Source: Larimichthys crocea
Taxonomy: Eukaryota > Chordata > Actinopteri > Sciaenidae
Reading direction: 5' to 3'
NCBI RefSeq assembly: GCF_000972845.2
Contig: NC_040016.1
Span: 22,550,807-22,614,806 of the forward strand
DNA length: 64,000 nucleotides
Under the pieces are notes generated by a model. That model made no database searches. It saw nothing but the letters and a program-made list of their open reading frames with translations, and was not told the DNA's origin. The position numbers were made by a program, and so were the translations under genes. This document shows positions 9,230 through 20,700 of the stretch, in pieces. How positions within the stretch are numbered: position 1 is the first letter of the stretch; each line of letters begins with the position of its first letter.

Positions 9230-11255
9230 TAGGATTTAGAGTGCATCATAGCACAGAGACCGCATTAGTCAAGTTACAAATGACTCCAATGGCATCAGAC
9301 AAAGGACTCATCTCTGTACTTGTCCTGTTAGATCTTAGTGCTGCATTTGACACCATTGACCATCAAATTCTTTTACAGAGACTGGAACATCGAATTGGCA
9401 TCAAAGGAACCGCCCTAAGCTGTTTAAATCGTACTTTTTAGATCGATCTCAGTTTGTTCACGTCAATGAGAATCCTCCATGCAGACCAAAGTTTGTCATG
9501 GAGTCCCACAAGTTCTGTACTTGGACCACTTCTATTCAGTTTATATATGCTTCCTTTAGGGAACATCATTAGGAATCATTCTATCAATTTCATTGTTATG
9601 CTGACGACACCCAATAATGTATCGATCAAGCCTGATGCAACCAATCAATTAACTAAACTCCAAGCATGCCTTAAGGATATAAAAAGTTGGATGACCACAA
9701 TTTTCTGATGTTAAATTCAGACAAAACTGAAGTTCTTGTAATTGGACCCAAACACCTCAGAAACTCTCTTTCTAGAGACTTAGTTACTTTAGATGGGATC
9801 ACCCTGGCCTCCAGCTCCACTGTAAAAATCTTGGAGTTGTTTTTGATCAGGATTTGTCCTTTAACGTCCACATAAAACAAATTTCGAGGACTGCATTCTT
9901 CCACTTACGTAACATCGCTAAAATCAGACGCATGTCTCTCAGGCGGATGCAGAAAAACTAGTCCACGCATCTGTTACTTCTAGGCTGGACTATTGTAACT
10001 CTTTGTTATCAGGCTGCCAAAAGTCTCTTAGAACTTTGCAGTTAATTCAGAATGCTGCTGCACGTGTTCTGACAGGAACCAAGATCAGAGATCACATCTC
10101 TCCCATTTTGGCTTCCTTGCATTGGCTACCTATTAAATTCAGAATAGAATTTAAAATTCTTCTCCTTACTTACAAAGCTCTTCATGGTCAGGCACCATCT
10201 TATCTAAAAGAGCCATAATACCTTATTACCCCTCTAGAAACACTGCGCTCTCAGGACGCTGGGTTCCTTGTGGTTCCTATAGTTTCCAAAAGTAGATGGG
10301 AGCCAGAGCTTTCAGCTATCAGGCTCCTCTTCGTGGAAACAAACTACCTTTCTGGGTTCGGGAGGCAGACACGGTCAACACCTTTAAGAATAGACTTAAG
10401 ACTTTCTTTTTGATAAAGCCATAGTTAGGGCTGCTCAGTCATCCCTAGTTATGCTGCCATAGGATTACACTGCCGGGGACCCCACCGAGGGTTATGCCAG
10501 CCAGGCACGGTATTGGTTGAAGATGCACACATCTCCTTCCGAAACTCCTCTCTCTCCTCTCTCTCTCCTATCTCTATCTCTACTCTATCTCTCTCTCTTC
10601 TCTCTCTCTCTCTCTCTCTCTATCTCTATCTCTCTATATCTTTCTCTCGCTCTCTATAGATATATATATTATCCATCTCTCTCTCTATATATCTCTCTAT
10701 ATTTCTCTATATCTCACTCTCTCTCTTCTATATATATCTATATCTCTATATCTCTCCATATCTCTCCATATCTCTCCATCTGTGACATGTCTCATTAATG
10801 CATGTTACTAACCAAACTTCCCGGAGTTTCTGTGCTCTGTCGTCCAGCAGGTTCTCGGGATCGTGGCTGCTGCTGTGATCCTGCATGACGCCCACTACAT
10901 ATATATTACTGTCATTATTACTACCATAATCTATTACTGAATCATTTTTTATCCATTCATTATATCATTGTCATTTTATCAGTCATTGTACAATATGTTG
11001 TGTTGATTTGTCCTGTAACCCGTGACATCCATTGCACGTCTGTCCGTCCTGGGAGAGGGTCCCCCCTCTGGCTCTTCCTGAGGTTTCTTCCACATTTTTT
11101 TTCCTGTTAAAGAGGTTTTTGTGGGCACGATTTTTCCCTCACTCGACGAGGTCTAAGGACAGAGGGTGTCACTCCCGTACAGAGTGTAAAGCCCTCTGAG
11201 GCAAATGTTACTTTGTGACTTTGGGCTATACAAATAAAATTGATTGAATTTGATT
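9230..11255 (+). mobile_element. 5'-truncated L2/CR1-like LINE (reverse transcriptase remnant plus 3' UTR)
   Basis: The start encodes a reverse transcriptase fragment: HHSTETALVKLQ, then LLDLSAAFDTIDHQILLQRLE. GPLLFSLYMLPLGNII follows, and the catalytic YADD lies at 9597-9608 in a different frame, immediately before a stop (CYADDTQ then TAA). NSDKTEVLVIG and, at 10003-10218, [14 protein letters not shown] and [15 protein letters not shown] complete the C-terminal part. The 3' UTR contains GAGGTTTCTTCCAC and ends GGGCTATACAAATAAAATTG ATTGAA, a tail I associate with teleost L2-type LINEs. Several frameshifts and stops and the absence of endonuclease sequence show a dead, 5'-truncated insertion. 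The clade assignment is from memory. Confidence 0.85.
10546..10785. repeat. CT/TA-rich microsatellite within the LINE 3' UTR
   Basis: About 240 bases of CTCT and TATC/TATA repeats with irregular interruptions, lying between the coding remnant and the distal 3' UTR of the LINE. The Ser/Leu/Tyr-rich open frame across it is an artefact. Confidence 0.9.
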
Positions 11256-11259
11256 ATAT

Positions 11260-11291
<32 letters not shown>

Positions 11292-11310
11292 ATATATATA
11301 TATATATTAA
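11254..11310. repeat. (TA)n microsatellite at the LINE tail
   Basis: Three TA runs separated by AATA steps begin immediately after the LINE tail (TTGATTGAATTTGAT). It probably grew from the 3' terminal repeats of the retroelement. Confidence 0.9.
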
Positions 11311-11527
11311 AATACACTTATATAATTTTAGTATTAACAATATTTCATAGTTTTTAACAGGGTCACGTGTTTTGTGCTGAAAACAGCTTCCTGTTTCAAA
11401 GATGGCCGACCGCTCACAGAGGGTCACAGAATCGCACGGGTCACAGACTTCTCCGTAACACCGGTTCAGACGGTGAATCTTCACTTTGTGGCTCCTGATG
11501 GAGAGAAAGTGAGACAGGCTGCGGACG

Positions 11528-11555
11528 ATGGAGAGCCAGGACGAGCGACAGACAG
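11528..11555 (+). CDS. mei4: mei4 exon 1, coding part
   Basis: Encodes MESQDERQT plus the first base of a Gly codon and ends at a good donor (GACAG|GTAATT). The preceding in-frame stop at 11510-11512 excludes an earlier start in this exon. It is the least certain exon, because the peptide is too short to recognise. It is supported by phase agreement with exon 2, the Kozak context (A at -3, G at +4) and its position about 1.9 kb upstream. Confidence 0.7.
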
Positions 11556-14500
11556 GTAATTGATTAATCTGACGGTTATTGAACAGTTTGATGATGTTTG
11601 GAGGTTATTCATGACGAAACAGTTAGCTAGTTTATCCGAGCTTCTTTTAGCGGGACGCGGCTGTGCTACATGATCTCCGCGGATTGCTCCGATATAACAT
11701 GAATATATCATAATAATATACATATAAAAAACATGAATATCTAAACGTTATTTTACATTATAATCACACTGAGGACCTGGCTGACGTGTGAGCGACAGAA
11801 ACAAGATGTGTCCGATAATGGATGCCGGCTAGTTAGCTCGTGCTAAATTTAGCTCTAACGTTAGCCTGAGCTAACAGCTCAGATAAATATAAAAACACTT
11901 AATTAGATAATTAGATAGTTTTGTTTACAGGTCAGGAAGCTGAATTAAACACAAGATGTGACTTTACATTTATTTTAATGATTTAGTGGATTATCTATTT
12001 GTAAAACTTAATATAAAAATACAGTAGTTATGCTAACGAGCTGATTGTGATGTGACATGTTTGATTTTTAAATTAGTTTTTATCAGATTATATTAAATAT
12101 TCTTTATTTATCCCACCACAGGGAAATTTAATTGTTACGGCAGCAGAGGAAAGTGAAGCAGACACTACAGAGTTAGAACAAAAAACACAATAAACAGACA
12201 GAAATATCTATAACCTACAATAAACAGACAGAAATATCTATAACCTACACAATAAACAGACAGAATTATCTATAACCTTCACAATAAACAGACAGAATTA
12301 TCTATAACCTTCACATTAAACAGACAGAAAAATATCTATAACCTACACAATAAACATACAAATATCTATAACCTTCACAATAAACAGACAGAAAAATATC
12401 TATAACCTACACAATAAACATACAGAAATATCTATAACCTACACAATAAACAGACTTATATCTATAACCTACACAATAAACAGACAGAATGATCTATAAC
12501 CTTCACAATAAACAGACAGAACTATCTATAACCTTCACAATAAACAGACAGAAAAATATCTATAACCTACACAATAAACATACAGAAATATCTATAACCT
12601 ACACAATAAACAGACAAATATCTATAACCTACACAATAAACAGACAAATATCTATAACCTTCACTATAAACATACAGAAATATCTATAACCTACACAATA
12701 AACATACAGAAATATCTATAACCTTCACAATAAACAGACAGAAAAATATCTATAACCTACACAATAAACATACAGAAATATATATAACCTACAATAAACA
12801 GACAAATATCTATAACCTACAATATACAGGCAGAAATATCTATAACCTACACAATAAACAGACAAATATCTATAACCTACACAATAAACATACAGAAATA
12901 TCTATAACCTACACAATAAACATACAGAAAAATATATAACCTACAATAAACAGACAGAAATATCTATAACCTTCACAATAAACAGACAAAAATATCTATA
13001 ACCTTCACAATAAACAGACAAAAATATCTATAACCTACACAATAAACAGACAGAAATATCTATGTTGTGGTGTGGTGTCCAAATTGAAACTTGATTAGTC
13101 ACTAATGGTTAGTTTGAGAATCGTTCTTCACTCGGTCCAGGCAAAATGACAAAACAAACATTACCATGTAGGTCGTTGGTGACCGGCATCCAGCTGAAAA
13201 GCAGTTTGACGTTAAAGTTCCAGTCACCAACAACCTACAGGGTAATGTTTGTTTTCATTTCTTTATGTTTGCAATAAATGGGAATATTTTAAATATAAAA
13301 ACACCTCCTACAAACTTTGTTATTTACCAAAGTAAAGTTATTTACGCCTGTTGAAACTGAGAATTATGAGTTAAATTGTGTGATGAAATGATGCATGTAC
13401 CGTTATTGAGTCAGTTTACTCTAAAACATTTTAATTTTCTGTTGAATTTGTGTTTTATTTTGTAAAGTTCTTCCACCTCGCTCTGTTTCAGGAGCGATCC
13501 AGGCCGAGTATTTCCTCCTGAAGGCCCGGCTCGCTCTGGCGACGGCGATAATAAAGAGCAAACCGCGCGGCATGACCGGCAGGCAGCACGCCGAGGAGCT
13601 GGCCGCCATGTTGGAGCGTCAGGACGAAGGCTGGAAGAAGAAAGCTCAGGAGCTGCAGCAGGAAGTGCTGAGGCTGAGACAGGAAGTGCTGATCAGCAAA
13701 GTGACGGCCAACGCCAAGAACAGCATGGAGGCAGCAGGTAGAGTATTAATACTACACTGAACCTTCATTTGTGGGATAATTATAGTAAAACTGCAGTTCC
13801 TCTAACGTCCACCTGAGGCTGGCTCCAGAAGTGAGTCAGTCTCCATAAGTCCCCATGTCCAAATGTCCAACTTCACAGCAGAATTGAAGGTTCAGAGTCT
13901 GGGTGTCATCCTCGACAGCACTCTCTCTTTTCAGTCTCACATCAGCAACATTAACCGCCTCCGTCGCTCCTTACTCCTCATACCACTGCCACCCTGGTTC
14001 ATAGCCTCGTCACCTCCCGCCTGGACTACTTCAACTCCCTCCTCCTTGGCCTCACCCACAAATCTCTCTATAAGCTCCAACTGGTCCAGAATTCAGCTGC
14101 CCGCATCATCACCAGAACCCCTTCCATCAGTCCTGTCCTGCAGCAGCTCCACCGGCTCCCGGTCAAATCCTTCTGCTCACATTCAAAGCCATTCATAACC
14201 TCGCACCACCATATCTCTCAGATCTTCTCCACCTTGCTGCTCCCCCTCGCCTCCTCCATCCACCTGACTGTCCCCTCCACCCGTCTCACCACCACGGGGA
14301 GCAGAGCTTTCTTTTTGTTTTATTTTATTTATTGTAAGGCGCCTATGAAATAAAATGTATTATTCTTATTATATATAAGATACATTCTCCTCATGGTGTC
14401 TGCAGTCTGCAGAGAGGACGTGTGGAGGTCGGGTTCATCCTCAGAGGAGCTCACACACTGAGTTAGACTGGCTCTCTTGAAGCTCATCACACACATCTAG

Positions 14501-14694
14501 TCTCTCCTGTGTGCTCTCGTTTTAATAACTAATATAATGTTTGTTCATTCACTGAGTTTCTCTCTGCGGAGGTCCGCCTCCAACTCTGTAAAGCTCTGGA
14601 CTAATTAATTATCCATTCATTAGAAAGGCTGTTAATTAAACTGTTTAACAGCTCTGCTGCTTCATTCATCATCATTCATCCTCCGTCAGGCCAC

Positions 14695-14731
<37 letters not shown>

Positions 14732-17700
14732 AGATGAAGCTGAATATTTCTGTGCTCCATCTTCAGGTCATGACGAAACAATGGACATCAGTTCTCAGGA
14801 CCTGTTTGGTCCAGAGAGTGTCGGGTTCAGCGCCGGCCTCCAGCCGGACAGCGACTCCGACACTCCTGACCTCCTGCTCGACGACCTCCGACCTGCCATC
14901 CCGTCCCATCAGCCACCTCAGCCGCCCGTTCCCTCCAGCGATGACGGAGTTCCTCGTGGGAAGGCCTCGCTCCCTCATGTGCACTTCCTCCAGTCTCTGT
15001 GTTCGCTCCACCGAGTGGAGGAGTCCAGCAGAGGGTTGGAGTCGCTCTGGTTCCAACCTGACGGGGGCGTAGACTCAGTGCTGGTGGACTCTGTGTGCCA
15101 GCTGCTGGACTCGGTGGTGGCGGCGTGCAGGGATCATCTTCCTCTGCCGGGCCCTTGTGACTTCGTCCTGGAGGGCTGTCGGGTCGCAGCACAGGCGATG
15201 GAGCTGTTCTGCTCTCAGAGGCTGCCGTCTGTGGAGTTCATGCGGCGGGTGGAGGAGCCGCTGACGGCGCTGACTGGGATGCTGCTGCAAAGTAATCAGC
15301 TCAGCGGGGTGAGTAAAGAGATCCACGGGGAGGGGATGTTTCCATGCTCACAATGTTTCTGTACTAATGTGTCTGTGGAGACTCCCACAGCTGGAAAATT
15401 ACCCCCCACAGTTAGAGCCGTTCAATTAAAGGAGCCATTGATCTGATCTGTTGATCAGCATAAACGATGAAGTCTGCTGTCATCACTCTGAAGGTGTGTT
15501 CACGTCTCACCTGTTTGGTTCTGTTGAAGTGACGTCTGCTGTGTTGGCCCGGTTCAGGCGCTGTGGAAGCTGTTTGTGGTGTTAAAGCGTGTTTTCTAAA
15601 GAGTTACCTGTCAGTGTAACTTTCTCCAGGTTCTCGATGGTTTTCTGTGGTTTCCCAAAGTATTATTGTTGTAAGTGACCGAGCTTGGCTGCAGGTCCAG
15701 ATGTATATTTCTTTATTTGCTGAAAAAAAACTACAAACCTGGCTGCTGCTTCACCTCAGCTGGTGGCAAAAACACATTTAATTGGACGTTTTCTGACGTC
15801 TAGCTCTCTCGCTAACAGAGTCTCTCTTTAACTATGCAAGGTAAAACTTCAGAGCGAGATGCACTATGGGAAGCTGTCGATGGAACACACATGATTAAAA
15901 TAAAGCGAGTATAAACATGAAGTCAGAACTCTCTGGAGATTCTGTGTGCAGATTAAAGATGCAGCAGATTTCTGTGGATTGAATCTCTGCGCTGCTCAGC
16001 CTGCGCGTCCCCTGGGTGATATTATTCCAATGCAAACAGGCTGAAGAGGCTGATTAGACACTGTTACATTAGCTTTAACACGAAGCAAGTTTCCCAGGAG
16101 CCTCCTGAAGTTTCATCATGTCAAAGACGCGATCGCTGTTTGTGTTGACTCAGCAAGTTTTCAGACTGAAATGTAAAAATGTATCATTTGTCCTTAAAAC
16201 CAAACTTTGAGTTTAATTAGAGTCAAATGGACCGAACACATTTCAGCATCGTCCTGATGGACTGTGAGTGTCATCATGATTATTAATCTGTTTTCAGTTA
16301 TTAATAAATCATTTGTTCTAAAAAAACACAGTGTAGATAAAAACGTGAAGAACATTTCACAGCAGAGGCGAGCTCAACACAAAAACACAAACATGAGGTA
16401 AACTCTCTCTGATTGGTCGCTCGGGCCAGGTGCCGCTCCATTCTCAGAGACACTGCGGTGATGGCGGCCACGCCTCCTCAGCTGGGACCAATCAGGGCAG
16501 AGAGACCACACACCTAGATTGGGTTCACCTTTACCTGACCCACGAGACAAAGTAGGTAAAGGTGATTTAAAAGACTTGAAGCTCCGCTGGGAGTGCAGCG
16601 GCTCATGTTCTATAGATTATATAGACATTTCTGTTCTGTTATGAACACACGCCTCCTCATGGAGGTTTCGACACGTTAAAGAAACAGCACTCCGCTGTTC
16701 ACTCCATTGAACTTCATGTTTTTCCACTCGTGTCGTCTTAATCCTTCATCACCCTTGAAATGACATTGGCAGTATTGTCATGAAGCGGCGCGGCGTCCTG
16801 TTTTATGAGCTGGAGCCTTCAGTCGACGCTCTCTGAGTCATAAAGGGTGAAATTGGCTTCACAGCGGATTATAAAAGTCACTCACTGCCTCGAACATGTA
16901 ACCGTCATGGGAGGACGCAGCAGCTGGGAAGAGGAGATGAAAGCGAGCCTGAGATAACGAGGATGGAGGACGGCTTCACAAACTGAGACGGCTGCAGGCC
17001 CTTTCCTCTTTAGTCTCACGGACGGGGACGAAGCCGAGCGATCCCCACAGAGCTGCACTGATGTTTAGCTGCTGTCACTGAAACTGATGATGGTGTCGAG
17101 CAGGGTGTCGTATAATTAAAATTTAATGAAGAGCGTCCATTAGCAGAGCACCGATCTGTCTGTGAGGAACTTTAATGCCCCCAAAGAGGCAGGTTGACTT
17201 ACAGCCGCACCGGACAGGTTACTTAAGAGTCAAGACGAGCAGTCACAATCAGGTGGAGTCAATTAAAGGAGCTGGAAGGCCGTTAGCTGGAGCCAGTGTG
17301 TGGATGTTACATGTGATGGTCCATGAATGTTTAAAGGACCTGCAACCGAAACAGTGTTTGCTGCAGCCTGCCAGACTCTACTGACAAAAGCAGTAAATAA
17401 AAAGAAAAAGAAAACTCAATAAAACCAGAACTACCCCGTGGCAGCTCGCCTGCTCTTCAATCAACCCAAGACAGAGACTGAGACTGATTTGTTCATCCTT
17501 AATTGATGAGTGGAAAAATACTTAAATCGTTCATCCTCAAAGTGTGACATCACTCTCTATATATTGACATTATTTCTATAATAATTCTAAACATTGTGTG
17601 TATGAAACCTTTGAGCTGTTCTGAGTTCAGATCCAGAAAATTAAAATCGTTTAACTTCATGTTTTGATTTAAAGTTGCGCAGGCAGGCTCTCTTACTTTG

Positions 17701-20700
17701 GCGGGATGCTTCAGGGATTCAGTGACTTCCTGAAATATTTGGTGATGTTTGGATATAAAAGTTTGAAGAAGATGTTTCTTTACACTACAAACACAAAAGG
17801 ACAATTGTTTTTGTCCAGCAAGGTGGAAAATTAGCTTTAGCTCAGCGTGTCACGCATACGGAGCCGTACAAACAGATGTTCAGACGGCACCATCAGAAAC
17901 CGGACACCATGAAACAGCATTAAAGGAGGAGACGCAAGAGGAGGTGTTAAACTGTGTGGAGCAGGTCCGCGATGATGATGATGATGGCACTAAAACGTCT
18001 ACATTTCCTGCTGAGCTTCACCGAGCAGACAAGCTCCTTCAGATTAAAAGTGTGTTTATCGGCGTGTGGCTCTCTTTGCTGATAGTGAGGTACAATCCTT
18101 TCTACAGATTTAGGTTCAGCTCAGTGTGAAGCTCTTCTCTGTGAGGTAACGTGAGGTCACAGTGAATGGACCATTGTATCTGTAGCTGGCTTGGAGACAC
18201 GTGGAGATGTGTGAGGGCTCATCTCATCATAATTAAGAACACCTTCCATCAGACGGGATCTAAACGTGACGTTCAGCAGATCAGTGTCAGCGTGAGAACC
18301 TGCAGTGTATTCTTTAAACCTAACAGACGGGTTGGGTCTGTGATCGAGTGAGCTGACGGCGACTTTAAATCCGGTTTGATGATCAGCTCATGTGGTTAAT
18401 GTTCCTGATGTGCTCGCTCTCCCTCATCGTCTTGTTTTGATTTTTGCACTTTGACAGGTCTTCAGTGAGAGGCTGTGAACTCGGAGTCAAACGTCGACCT
18501 GTACAGGTGAAGAAGTCACCGTTTAAAATGCCACCATCCGGCTGTAGGTGATACGGGCCACTGATCTCAGCTGGACCTTGTGGCTGCATTGCATTCTGGT
18601 CCGTTGACACCTCCTGAGCTGTGTTTCTCTTTCCTTTCTTTATCATGGATGTCTCTCCGTCTACAGACCACAATGGAAACTTTGGAAAGAAACCTTTGGA
18701 CACCCAAACAGACGAGCCTCTGCTGCTGTGAAATCACTGATATATTCTATTGTGGAAATACGTTATTATAGCTCTTATAATACTGATATCCACCATGTCA
18801 GTAAAGTCCACCACAACACTTTCACACAATGTTCAAACTTCTGCAGGTAGATTTTTTACCTTTTTATGAACGGTTGGCTTCCTGCCTCGATGGCGGTCAG
18901 TGAAAAAGTTACAGCGGTCTGTGAAAAGCTTCCAGACTACGGTTATTTATTTTCTTAAACCAGCTTCACGACTTACGTTAGAAACCTCATCCGGTGATTT
19001 TTTTTTTTTACAGTGTACCTGAAGCAGCAAAGAGAATTAGAAATGATACTTCAAAAGACGAGTCGATCCCTCGCAGCTTCAACTGACACTTCAACTACTT
19101 TGAGTCTTTCAACTTAATCTACAACTCTCATATTATGTAAGAACCAAAAAACAGAGTGAAACCGCTTGTCTAAACCTAATAAAAAATACATGTAAGAGTA
19201 GAAATACGAGTTAACACAATGGTTGACATTCCCAATCAGTTCTTGAGCCGCCACAACTGTCAACCTTAAGTAAAGGAGATGTTTGAATTGTATCTCAGTG
19301 ATCGGAGGATCAGGAAAGTCTCCAAGAAGCTGTGACGGTGGTGGCCACACCTCATAAGCCTGGACCAATCACGGCCATACATCCAGCTCTGCATACACAA
19401 TCACACACTCTGAGCACTGTTACATACAGGGGAATCGGCAGCAGCTGTAACATGCAGCTTCTTCAAACAATGACGCTGTTTCTACTCTTATATCGAACTA
19501 CGAGTGCCAAGCCGAGCACAACGCTGTCTGCACGCAGCGCATGTGTACGGGAGTTGGCGAAGTTCACCACGCTAAGCGCTTTCTTTGTGCAGTAGATCAC
19601 AAATCTTTAAACTCTTAAACTCTCTTTAACTTCCTCTGAGAGGACGTTGCAAACGACTTTGGGGGAAACCCGTTAATGAACTCTTTATGTTTCTGACGTG
19701 GAGCGAACACTCCATCACTCAAAGCCAGTCACACTGATTGTTTGAGACGATCCAGATATGGAGGGGAGGTCAGAGATGAAGGGCGGGGGTAATTATAATA
19801 CTGGAAAGAGTCCCGACAACATCAAGGAGTGTCGGCAGAGGAAGACGACCACTGGGACTGAAACATTGTGACAGCAGAATCATCTGTCAAACACGCCGCT
19901 CAGAAACCATTTTAGATTTGGAGTGGGATGATATCGTCTTCATCAACCACTGAAGATGTTTCCGCTGGGTTATATTCTATTATGAAAGGATGACTAAGCA
20001 CATTCAGATTATTTCTACTGTTAGATCAATGATTAGTCAGCAGATTACTCTGAACCCTCGCCAATCTTTGACCTGATAAGAAACTGTATAATTGAAGCTG
20101 GATATTATGATGGGTTGCAAAACGGTGATGTACGGTACAGTGTTGGTTTGACCACCACCAAGAGAATATGAAGGTAGAGCGGGACGTTCCATGTCCAAGA
20201 ACCAGAGACTACTTTGTAGTCAGCATGAGCGGCTGCAGGTAGCCAGTGGAGCTCGATGAGCAGCGGGGTGACATGTGACCTCTTGGGTTGGTTGTAGACC
20301 AGGTGAGCCGCCGTGTTCTGGATCATCTGAAAGAGTTTCACTGTGCAGGCTGGGAGGCCGGTCAGGAGGACGGATACTGTTTCAAAATGAGCTGAGCTGT
20401 GATGCATTTTTTAAACGAGCTGCCTTCTCGTGTTTGCTTTCCGCCTCGTCTCGGTCAGATGAATTCACTCTCAGCTGTATTTTCAGTGAATTGTCGCGTC
20501 ATCGCAGCCTCAGGTGTGTCCATATAATCACAGTTACTCATCTTTTATGTGACATCCTGTAAAGAAGCAGTCTGTGGTAGTCTGTGAATCACAGGCAGGT
20601 AATGAGGTGAGGTGTCCTCACGTATGTCTCCTCCAGGCTCCTGTAGTTCTGCAGGGCAGAGTGTGATACCTCTCACTGTGCGTACACGCCCGCTTTGAAG

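Larger units (their letters stand above)
11556..13491 (+). other. mei4 intron 1
   Basis: 1936 bases, GTAATT to TTTCAG. Apart from the minisatellite (12188-13067), its short repeat-derived left flank and the snapback MITE (13151-13255), I see nothing functional. Confidence 0.75.
13738..14766 (+). other. mei4 intron 2
   Basis: 1029 bases, GTAGAG to CTTCAG. About half is repeat: a family G fragment (13785-13862), a LINE fragment (13863-14370) and a GT microsatellite (14697-14730) ending 36 bases before the acceptor. Confidence 0.8.

Noticed and set aside
10517..10798. Ser/Leu/Tyr-rich 93-residue frame
   Set aside because: It is a translation of CT/TA microsatellite sequence in a LINE 3' UTR.
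12188..13067. Regular direct repeats that could be mistaken for a CRISPR array
   Set aside because: Units are contiguous and no unique spacers separate them; the host DNA is vertebrate. It is a minisatellite.
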